Below, piece by piece: positions 24,582-33,828 of a stretch of DNA of 50,137 nucleotides. This stretch comes from Hymenopellis radicata (lineage: Eukaryota; Basidiomycota; Agaricomycetes; Agaricales; Physalacriaceae). Position 1 is the stretch's first letter; every line of letters begins with the position of its first letter. Both the position numbers and the translations under genes were made by a program. The stretch lies in assembly GCA_015501595.1 (NCBI GenBank), contig JADNRX010000386.1, forward strand, positions 1 through 50,137, read 5' to 3'. Below the pieces are notes generated by a model. The model worked only from the letters and a program-made list of their open reading frames with translations. It did no database searches and had not been told where the DNA came from.

Positions 24582-25072
24582 TCTCTTACAGTTCACAAGT
24601 CGATGATGAATGAATCTATGCATACTTATTACTGGCGCTAGATACGCCTCTAAAACAAATTGCTATCGATCGCATACAGTACCTCCAGTGAAGAGCCCCC
24701 CCCCCTCTTACGACACAAATCGCAATACTTTGACATGCCGCTTCGCAGCCTACATCATCCACGCTGAAAGCGCCACTACGCACGACAAGACACAGAATCC
24801 CTCACGGAATATCCCGCGATGGACAAGCTTCTGATTTGTCTCGAAATCTTACCGCCGTTCTGCGCTACCGACCACGATCTCAATGCGCATGGGGTCGCGA
24901 TGAGGAGGAAAGCCTGCCGGGACCAAGGTAACACTGGTCACGAGGCCGTGTCCCGGCATGTTTAATTGTGGCTCAGGCTGCTGTAAGTTGTCTTCCTTAT
25001 ACCATCAACGGGACAAGGGCTCTGGACAATAGGACGAGCTTTTACGATCATTTATTGCCAACCCCCCAAACC
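24582..25072. other. intergenic region with a C10 run
   Basis: This lies between GMC1 and VTGC-family gene 1, both plus strand. There is a run of ten C at 24696-24705. An open frame beginning with GTG at 24968 runs into gene 1 but has no ATG before 25073. No other gene is supported. Confidence 0.4.
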
Positions 25073-26574
25073 ATGACTACAAAAATGTTCCAGGACGACT
25101 ACACGCGCCGTTTCTATTCAAAGGTTCGGGGTTACCCTCCAATTCTGGCGGACGGCATGCAAAGTCATGACTGTCCCATCTGGCTGGTACAGGGAGTCCA
25201 CATTGGCGATGTGATGCTTCGTAGCGATTCCGGGGCCATCGAGTATGTCGGTATCAACGTCACAAGAGATGCCGATGACCCACGAAATTGGCAGCAGCTG
25301 CCAAAAGACTTTGAGCCGTGTTTCCTAGAGCCAGGGATCGACTGCATTGACTCTTCGCGCTTTCCCAATCCTACCGTCATTGGTAATACCGAAAGTCCTA
25401 CCGCAGACTTTCAGGTACAACCCATACCTCCCGCCGAGCGAGTTACTTCTTTGCAGATTTTACACCGTTTTCTAACATGCCACATAGCGACCAAGACCAT
25501 TGGAGAGCAAAATTCTCCACTAACGCCTCGGAGGGGCTTTCTGTGCCCTGCCCTTCGGCGGGTCATACCAGCAGTGCACGTCGTCGGGGAGAGCGAAACT
25601 CCAACGCATGGCCATGATGCACGGCGCCGCCTTCTACTACCAAGTAATGTACGTAGAGGGCTTGGAGCTCCAGAATGGTGACTTGAGCGTCGTCACTGGA
25701 TGCCACAAGACTTCTTACTGGGTGACCGGCCTATTTTCGTGTGGAGCAGCAAACCCACGTATCACCAAGACGCTCCTTGTGCCTAAAGTCGAAGGCGGCG
25801 TCGCCAAAATGCTGTCAATGATTGAGGATTGCCCATCGGAAACGACACCACCGTCTGCTGCTCCTTGTTTTCAAAGCGGTCGGCCAGATACCGCTTCACG
25901 CTTAGAGAACGAGCCAGCTTGTGTCGCTTTCCAGGCATTTTATATCTCCTTGAAATCGTCTGTTTATAACGATATGCGCGAACCGCGAAGTATACGCCAA
26001 TCGATTTGGCATTCTCTTCCTAAATTTTTGCGACCGCCTATGAGAACGTGGCCCATACATGATAGCTACACACCGGTACATCGCTCGCATCTACATGAAG
26101 CCTTTCATTCTAACTTTAACTGTAGCCTTATCATCCGTGTGCTGCTATTAGCAATCTGGTACATTCATCGGTGAACTCCTTCCTCGTAACCTTGCGGCTT
26201 TGACGCTGACGACTCCCAGAATACACACGTGACTACTGCTGTTGTTCACGACGAAGAGATCATGTCTGTCCTCCGTGAGGTACGTTTCAGTGACCTTGGT
26301 ACTTACTCCAGCCTACTGATTTTATCAGGATGAAAAGTTCCTCCCGAGCGACGCTGATTTAGCCCAGAGAATGATCGCCCGTTATGTCATTGTTGTTGAC
26401 AGAGGTGCGTGCACTGTCGATGTCAGGTCGATGTATATCACTAGAGATTCATGATGCGTAGCCGGTCGCGCGTGCTTGAAAGACAAGGCTGTGGTAAAGC
26501 TCAGTCGTTGGGCCAAGCTCCGCCTCCTCAATTGGCATGGCTTCCTCTCGATACGCCAGGAGCATCCTATGTAG
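25073..26574 (+). CDS. orphan basidiomycete 'VTGC' family protein, gene 1 (frame break)
   Basis: I do not know this family's function. Start ATG 25073 (MTTKMFQDDYTRRFY). The shared core includes GVHIGDVMLRSDSGAIEYV, LPFGGS, LELQNGDLSVVTGCHKTSYW and LVPKVEGGVAK. The C-terminal module reads VVHDEEIMSVL, then LPSDADLAQRMIARYVIVVD, and ends with a basic exon AGRACLKDKAVVKLSRW. Two oddities appear against the sister gene at 28160-29711. The first intron keeps frame only with a GC donor (25438-25487, GCGAGT). A G run at 25533-25536 is one base short, shifting frame just before GAFCALPFGG. A predictor could bypass both with one long intron. This is either decay or an assembly error. No signal peptide or membrane helix is evident. 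Confidence 0.6.
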
Positions 26575-26612
26575 TTCGGATTCTGTTCCCTCATCAGACT
26601 TATGAACTATAT
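26457..26612 (+). repeat. 156-bp direct repeat, copy 1 (last exon of gene 1)
   Basis: The sequence is repeated at 27291-27446 with 4 mismatches in 156 bases and no gaps. It covers the final coding exon of VTGC gene 1 and about 40 bases beyond the stop. Weaker similarity continues to about 26635. Confidence 0.9.
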
Positions 26613-28159
26613 CTACATACACCGGATGGCTCTGTTAATCATACTGAACCAACAACGTGTGTTTCTGTTCATCGATACTTCCCTTGCTGGCAGTGCTTCC
26701 CTTTACGAGTGAAACAACAGTTCAAGTGTTTGTTGGGACTGGTTTCCATAGGGCTATCTACGGGTGCGGCGTCATTCTTCGCTTTCGGGGATGTCACCGC
26801 CACAAAGCTTCGTACAGGCTTCGTAGAATGACCCCAGTTTGTGGGGACACCCTCTCACAAGTAGCGTAAAGGCCGTTGATTCGCATCAGGGGCTGGATAC
26901 GGCACAGCGTTTACAAGAAGAAGAACTTCTTCCCAGTGATTGGCACTTCAATCGCCGAGTTCTGCACCACGTGTGTGCAGTGCCCAGTCACACGTTGCAG
27001 AGCACCACGGCCGTTGACGGTTACAATGTCTGCTATCTGCACAACATAGTCTTCAATCAGAAATAAGAACGGAATCTTCCTTTGTATCTCAATCGCGACA
27101 ATACCGTGACGATGTGGGGACAGTTCCTCTCTCAATGTATTACCTTATCATGTCATAAGCTCCGGTTCCACAAGGACGGCCTAAACGAGCTGAAGGAAGC
27201 GTCAAAGCTATTGTTCTTGATGCACCGCTTTGACTAACGTTATACGGACGCCACGCTAATACGGACAATGACCACACAAAAACAAAGATCCGTAGCCGGT
27301 CGCGCATGCTTGAAAGACAAGGCTGTGGTAAAGCTCAGTCGTTGGGCCAAGCTCCGCCTCCTCAATTGGCATGGCTTCATCTCCATACGCCAGGAGCATC
27401 CTATGTAGTTTGGATTCTGTTCCCTCATCAGACTTATGAACTATATGTCATTGATCTAAGTACATGCATTGGATGGCTCTGGTGGCGCAATTTAAAGCAC
27501 ACCTGGAATGACAGCGTTCTGCGAAGGTCAGGCGTAAATAGGATGTCAAGATGTCGACAAGCCTTGTTCTCCTTTCGTTCAAAGGAAAACAAGCAGTGTA
27601 CACAATTCGGCAATGCTAACATTCCCAAGTGAGCAAAACTGAACCGGCAGCGGGGCCTGTCCTCATGCTATTGTTCACGATAAGTGCGGGGGAACCCGTT
27701 CAACGTAACTGCTATCGTTCCTAACCTTCCAAATTCACGGACAACAACATTAACTACAATTGTGACGGCTGTGTCAATATGAAAGCGCTCCTCGACGAAT
27801 CCGAACAATAACAATCGAAGCTTTGACAGCGTGTCCTTATCTCAGTCTGGATGCTTTTTGGACACACAGACAGTAAATGAAACAAGGGTAGAATTGGTGA
27901 GAGTGGGTCCCCACAAATCCATGTCGTTGGGTCGCGTGGGGTCAAACAAGAACAATAGATCTTGCTCGACTGAATAGTCAGACCTAGAACTTGTGTCTGA
28001 CGCCGAACACGGTTCGTATCCAAGCACAGTGATCCAGGTAGTATCTTCGTGGAAAATGCGTCTTGCGATCCATTTCGTACAGGATTGCTGTATTCGTGCA
28101 GATAGACCCGGACCAGGCGTGTAGCTGAGGCCGACATCCGGAAAAGCACAAATTTAATA
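26575..28159. other. intergenic with orphan terminal exon
   Basis: This lies between VTGC gene 1 (+) and gene 2 (-), which converge here. Apart from the 156-bp repeat it holds short open frames on both strands (near 26640-26830 and 27060-27236 on plus, 27754-28150 on minus). I could not assign any to a family. They may be remnants left by the duplication. Confidence 0.4.
27291..27446 (+). repeat. 156-bp direct repeat, copy 2
   Basis: Second copy of 26457-26612, 834 bases downstream in the same orientation. It still encodes the same basic C-terminal peptide but has no upstream exons of the gene beside it, so it is an orphan terminal exon. Confidence 0.9.
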
Positions 28160-29711
28160 TTATGTTGTATTGCCCCCGAGGACCGCATCCTTGCGGCGTA
28201 GACATACAAATCGGCTGGTGTTGACGTTTCTCGGTACTCCCTTGCATTTCCACCCGACCCAGCGCTCTTCAAAACGGGTCAACTTCACCTCGGATTTGTC
28301 TTTGAGGAGTGCCCGACCCGCTTGCAGGAAATGAGCCACTGAACGAAGGAGGAGACGCGACACGAACCGGAATCGAAGATAACGAAATATCTAGCAATCA
28401 TCCTGCGTGCTAGTTCGTTGTCGTTGGGCACGAGTTTCTCATCCTGAAATAATGAGATGAGTATGTGCCGGAGGGATAACACGAGGGCTTCACTGGTTGG
28501 ATAACGGAAAGAATGTCCGCATCATGGATTACAGCCGTTTTAATTCGGCTGTTCTTTACGAGTAGCACTGTGAGAACAGTAGGGTGGATGCACGTATGAA
28601 CTAACCGATGAAAGCACAAGATCGTTGATAACAATGCATGGGTGGTGAGGCTGTCGCTCAGTAAGCTCATATGATTCTTTCTACGATTCGAAGCTTACTG
28701 GAATTTGGTGCTCAAATATTGGCCACGTCTTCATGGGCGGACGCAGCATCCTTGGCAGCGCGTGCCATAATCTTTGGCGAGTAGTCCATGGCCTACGAAT
28801 GTCGTTATAGATAGAGGCCCCTAAAGATATGTGGAAACCACGGAAAGCGATGCAACAGGTTTGCTTGGCAAAACGGTTTGCAGTATGCCTTCGGCCACTC
28901 TGTACAGAGTAGTCGAGGATTGTAGGCGTGGTCTCATCGTCGCAGTTCTCCAACATGCGAACCGGCTGTACAATACCATCCTCGACTTTGGGCACGAGGA
29001 GTCTCTTCGTAAAGCGAGAGTCGGACGTCGCAGACAAGAACAATCCAGATATCCAGTAGGACGCCTTCTCGCAGCCAGTAACAACGCATAGGTCGCCATT
29101 TTGAAGATCCAAAGAGTCAATTTTAATGGTTTGGTGATACCAAGAGCGCCCATGCCCAAGTGCGAAGGCTTCGATCTTCTTCAAACCGACAGGCGTGCAT
29201 TCGTGGGACGAGCCGCCGAATGGTAGTCCACAGTACGCCCCTGCCGTGGCGCTCGTGGAGAATTCAAGTTTCTCCAACGTGTCATTCCTGTTCATTCCTT
29301 GTCAGACTGTTAGCTGTTATGAATAACGGACACGCACCCAGCCTGTGGAATATGGCGCAAGTCAAAGGATTCCGATCCACTCGTTGTCGTATAAAGGATA
29401 CCGGGACTCTGAAAATGCGAGGTATCGACGGTATAGTCGATGCCTGGCTCAAGGACGAGTGACTCGTAGTCTTTCGGTAGCTTCTGCCAGTTTCGTGGGT
29501 TGTCGGCATGTTTAGTGATATTGATGCCGACGTAGAAAACCGCGCCCGTGGAATCACGAAGCACCAGGTCGCCTATCTGCACGCCCTCGACAAAGAACTC
29601 CGATGTCGAGCGATGGGGTTGATGCGCGTCGGGGTAAAGAGGAGCATAGCCGCGAGCCACATGATACAGGAAACTCGTATAGTCATTCTGGAGGGCTGCC
29701 TCGGAGTTCAT
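28160..29711 (-). CDS. orphan basidiomycete 'VTGC' family protein, gene 2
   Basis: Start ATG 29711, stop at 28160-28162. It is the sister of gene 1 in the same exon order. Exon 1 reads EGVQIGDLVLRDSTGAVFYV and ends in HIPQAG at a GTGCGT donor. The core exon has AYCGLPFGGS, DLQNGDLCVVTGCEKASYW, RLLVPKVEDGIVQ and CCIAFRGFHISLG. C-terminal exons carry TAVIHDADILSVI, LVPNDNELARRMIARYFVIFD and AGRALLKDKSEVKLTRFEER. All frames join with ordinary introns, so this copy looks intact and serves as the reference for the lesions in gene 1. The basic last exon is longer than in gene 1 and ends LGGNTT. Function is unknown; cytosolic location is inferred from the absence of a signal peptide or membrane helix. 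Confidence 0.7.
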
Positions 29712-30039
29712 GAGTCGGGGGGTTAGGAAAAGAATTTCGACGGGGCCTCGTCCTATCCTTCAAGCCTCCCTCTAGTTCCTGGTTAGATGATGGTATAATG
29801 AGAACAAAAGCGCTAGGCATCAACCAAACAGGAACAAGGTGTCGTGTTGCATACCCTGGTCCAACATAATCCCGGCCTTCTCTGATTGCCTTTCGCCACT
29901 GTGTCACAGTTTTGGTGCCTAATTCGTCGCGTAATGTTTCGGTTTAAAGAATTACTGAGACTGCATAAAGGGAACGCCATGGTCCTTATTGCTCTTCATC
30001 GCCTCTCTATCAAACATATTCCCGTTTCCATCTCTCTCA
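29712..30039. promoter_or_regulatory. shared divergent promoter of VTGC genes 2 and 3
   Basis: Only 328 bases separate the start codons of gene 2 (-) and gene 3 (+), so the two probably share a promoter region. No TATA box or repeat is obvious. Confidence 0.4.
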
Positions 30040-32506
30040 ATGTCTACATCTCTCGCAACCGCGCAACATTTCGCTCGCTGTCTTGCTGAGGTGATAGGTG
30101 GACATCCACTGGTGGATGGCACCCCTCCTCCGCCCTACGTCAACTTTCTCAAGGAGGGCACTCAGCTCTTCGACGTTTGTTACATCGACAATGAAGACGG
30201 TCGTCTGCGATACGTCTTCAGTTCGGCCCATGACCGGGGCGGGGAAAGGAACCAAGACAATGCTGGTCATACCATATCCCCTCCCCGTCACAAGAAATAT
30301 ACTGGTGCAACCAATGATGACGACTGGGACGACCAAGCCTTTCACGAATCACACTGCTATAGGTCTCAGACCATCGACGAGCGATCTGTCAGTGCTGAGG
30401 CATCTATACCATTGTAAGTATAGCTTATCCAACTTGTACGTCCAATGCCCTAATCCGCTCGCAGACCTCATGGCGTGCTTCCTCAGCTTCTGTCCAGTAT
30501 GAGCGCGTCATTCTCGACATCCTCGCGAGATGCAGCGGGCGCTTTGCTCTATCTTCCGCGACCACACACGGTCTTCAAGGACAAACGTGTGAACCTGTCC
30601 TCTAGCTATGCGAAGAAAAACACCAAATCCTGGTACGAACATGTTAACAAGACACAGAGGCGTGGCGTCCGCAACGGCGAGCTCTACTTCATTACTGGAT
30701 GCCACAAGACGAAGGAGTGGCACAGTCTCTGCATGTACTCCACTCAGAGATCGAGGGACATCTCCATCAATTTTCACCCCATTCCTGAGGCCGGTATCAC
30801 TTTCACCGGACGGTTTTTTCATGCTGCTGAAGGCATGGAGTCTAAGAAGGGAGGCGTAACGAGAGAGGACGAGAGCGATACTCAGTGCGTGGCCGTCCGT
30901 GGATGGAAGCTTTACCTTTGCAATCGATTTTGGCGTCGAGCAAAGGTTCCCGTTCGAGTCAACAAAGCTGGTGACTGGAAGAGCTCTGACTGGGTACCAT
31001 GCAAGAGCGAGGAACCAGAGGCTCCCAGTTCCGGTTTCAATGCCCCCCTCCTTTCTACGAGTAAGGGCCTTCCCCGCCCGTTAGGCCTTTCTTCCCGGGA
31101 CACGGACATTATCGATGATGTCGTACGTCTTTGGTTTCGTCTCTGGTCCAATCTTTCTGATTCGAAACACGTAGGAATCAGTACTATTGAAACAACGCGA
31201 TGATGAGTACCGTGTTGAGACTGAAAAGGTGTGTAACTTATTCCGCGCAAAAAAATATGACACTGAATACGCGAGGAACAGGTCATTGCTGAATCGGACG
31301 ATTCTTCTTGGATTGATTCGTCGTGTAACGCCGGATCGACGTCGGTCGAGGAGAGCGTAAGCCATGTTCTTCCTTCAAGCTGAAAGCTATTCTTAGTCGC
31401 ATCTTCTAGCACTCGAGCCATCCGCTTACCACTGTTTTCCCCTACCTAGAGGAGTCTGTACGTTGCCGCCTAGCTCATCAGAGACATTCAGACTAAACAA
31501 GATGACCACTTTAGGCGCCTTGGATGGAAGCTGCTATTGCGCACGACATGCAATATCTTGCACTTTTGAAGAAGGTATGATCTATGTAATTGATAGCTGA
31601 AGGCTGCTCATGTCACTTTGATAGGGAGAATATGTGCCGGAAACGAAAGAACTGGTGGCTAGGCTCTTCGAGAGATTCGTGATCGAAGTTGACGAAGGTA
31701 TGTGACTTATTGATTCGACCAATAGTTCAAACTCTTCTTAGATATGAACGGTATGCTTGTCGATAGAGAGCAGGCAAATATCAGCAGCGACGATCTTGCG
31801 TTTGTTGTGCACCAAGGTCGACATTTGACCGAACATGATATTGGATTTGATGTCATGCGAAAGAACATACCCTCCGTACGTCCAGTGGTAATACATTCGA
31901 GGGACATCTTAGCAACATTAATTATTGCAGGGATGGAACCTTGTTGCTCCCAGATTTGGACTGGGGCTTCCCCCACGCAATAAATCTGGATTTCCTGACC
32001 AATACCCCGTTCCTGATGATTCCAAGTTCGCTGCTACGAAGGACGAAACTCCCGACTTCGACCCAGAGTCCTGTTCCAATACCGATGCGCTCAGCAAAAT
32101 GGATCCTGCTCTTTACCGTCGGCTCCAAGACTTCTTCCTACACGCGCCCTTGCTTCCAGGGCTCACGAGTGAAGCAGAAACACTTCTCTCGGCTTGCCTG
32201 CCCACCCTTGCTGGAGGCTACACATCGGAGGAAGCGTCATTAGACGAAGACGACGATGATATGCCTCCTCTCGAGGAACGAGACACGGAGACCTATTGGA
32301 AACGGGACGTCGATGCCCACTCTTCCCAGATGAAGGATGAACCTTTACTTCGACTCGCCTATGCCAGTCTTCATGGTAGCGGTCGTGATTGGGAGGGTGA
32401 GATGGGCAAAGTCGCGAACACGAAACATAAGCAGAAACCACCTAATGTCTCGAAACGCCCGAGGCTAGTTCCTGGAAGCTTACGCCGGAGCAGCAAATGG
32501 CTTTGA
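30040..32506 (+). CDS. orphan basidiomycete 'VTGC' family protein, gene 3 (divergent, extended)
   Basis: Start ATG 30040 (MSTSLATAQHFARCLAEV); exon 1 is 30040-30413 and exon 2 begins 30465. Core motifs are SWYEHVNKTQRRGVRNGELYF with ITGCHKTKEW following, and CVAVRGWKLYLCNRF. It then shows the family's C-terminal module in split exons: AAIAHDMQYLALLKK, then GEYVPETKELVARLFERF and VIEVDED. Unlike genes 1 and 2 it continues for about 250 residues rich in Asp, Glu and Pro (DALSKMDPALYRRL, SEEASLDEDDDDMPPLEE). The join between about 31357 and 31513 is uncertain because several splice choices keep frame. The frame ends at 32506, but another frame at 32475-32571 encodes a convincing helix (LTPEQQMALKQAFELLEMTD), so the true 3' end may differ. 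Function is unknown. Confidence 0.6.
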
Positions 32507-33036
32507 AGCAGGCCTTCGAGCTACTTGAGATGACCGACGATATCGCGGCCTTGAAGGATTTAAACCAAAGGTGTGTACCAGTTGTTCGAAAGTGGGTCAA
32601 ACTCAGCGCCGTTCAGGAAACAACAGTTGCAGGCTCGCGGTTACGCGTGGCTTTGATTTCCTATATATACTATACTGTTTACTTGCATTGACATAGCTTG
32701 TCATATACCCCGGTTGTTGAAATGTCTGCTCTGCATCTCTGTGTCCTGCTGTCTGCGTGAACTTGCTGTGTTATATCGTCTGTATCTCTTCCATATATCC
32801 GTACTAGTCTTGGTCTCGAAGGCGCTAAGAAACAACTACTTATTTCGAAAAGTCCAGACGTACTGGTCAGAAATACAATGTTTTCAACCGACTCAGAGAC
32901 GACACAGCCGATTAGTATATACGGAAACTCACAGATGCGAGCACTAGCGCTCTGAGATAGTTGTACATAGATGGTAAGGCCGGCCGTCATTCCCATTAGT
33001 TCGTGTGTATGAACATGAGAGCGACGACTTACTAAC
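32507..33036. other. intergenic between VTGC gene 3 and the CHAT remnant
   Basis: This contains the possible extra helical exon of gene 3 up to about 32575. A minus-strand frame at 32679-33044 has no recognised domain and covers the edge of the CHAT remnant. Its right end is one of the two proposed inversion breakpoints. Confidence 0.4.
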
Positions 33037-33500
33037 CACATCATGTCATCCTACATTGGGCCCACTCTGAACTCCTTCTGGCATAGCCTCTGCATCCCGC
33101 CAAGTACAAATCACAATAGTTACCCGGCTCACAGAGATCGAGGTGGCGCATATATCTTCTGACTTCGCCGTCACTTCATTTCAAGGCCAACAGGCTACGG
33201 CCCATGACGTCATCGAACAGCTCAAGGACGCCAATTGGGTACACCATGGCATCCAGAATCCGGACAGTACCACCGAGAGCGCGCTTAGTCGCGTAAGGCT
33301 ATCTGATATCGAAGCCTTGAACCTTCCTCGGGGAACTTGCATTCCTTTCTGCAGGCCAGACAGCGGCTGGATATGCTTCCATTAGAGTCTGTACATCTCG
33401 CTGCTAATCGCAGCGTCGTTGCTACAATGTGGTCGATGCAAGATCGATGTGCACCGTTGCAGACGACTTCTACGGTTGGTTTCGCAGGAATCGCGCCTGA
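33037..33500 (+). pseudogene. C-terminal remnant of a CHAT domain
   Basis: The plus strand carries the part of a fungal CHAT domain that follows HAAG in intact proteins. The pieces are HIMSSYIGPTLNSF, a helix ending LKDANWVHHGIQNP, RLSDIEALNLPRG, LAFLSAGQTAAGYAS, and ESVHLAANRSVVATMWSM. These lie in at least three frames, so the segment is broken. In intact family members the His motif reads HFACHG; here FAC is missing. The catalytic Cys motif LSACQT reads LSAGQT, a TGC-to-GGC change. No TPR or N-terminal CHAT sequence lies upstream. The piece starts almost where the minus-strand CHAT gene at 2402-5989 stops. Confidence 0.7.
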
Positions 33501-33828
33501 GGCCTGAGGGTTCGAATACGGGCGAGACGTCTTTTCTCTTGGGTACCATTTATTCATTTAGGTGCCCAGCCTTGTCGTAGGAGTCAAACAAAGAATGTAT
33601 ATTAACATTCTTTACTTATCGTAAAGCTCACAAACAGAACACTAATCACAAAGTAATACTCGGGAGAATTATACCAAAAAGCAGAGAATAGCATGATAAC
33701 TAGCGTCGGGAAATAATAATGCAGTCACAAATGGGAATCGAGTCCGTCCACTATGGTAGTAAGTAGATTGTGTAGAACGTAGAGCTTGACAGAAATTAAG
33801 AAAATGGTCATCACATGAAGGGTATCAA
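33501..33828. other. intergenic, 3' side of the Msb1-like gene
   Basis: AT-rich sequence between the CHAT remnant and the stop of the Msb1-like gene (-). It presumably includes that gene's 3' UTR. Nothing else was recognised. Confidence 0.45.

Noticed and set aside
24696..24705. Run of ten C
   Set aside because: Recorded as a homopolymer only. It is intergenic and shows no sign of function.
33509..33519. GGTTCGAATAC, resembling a tRNA B box
   Set aside because: No matching A box or cloverleaf can be drawn around it.
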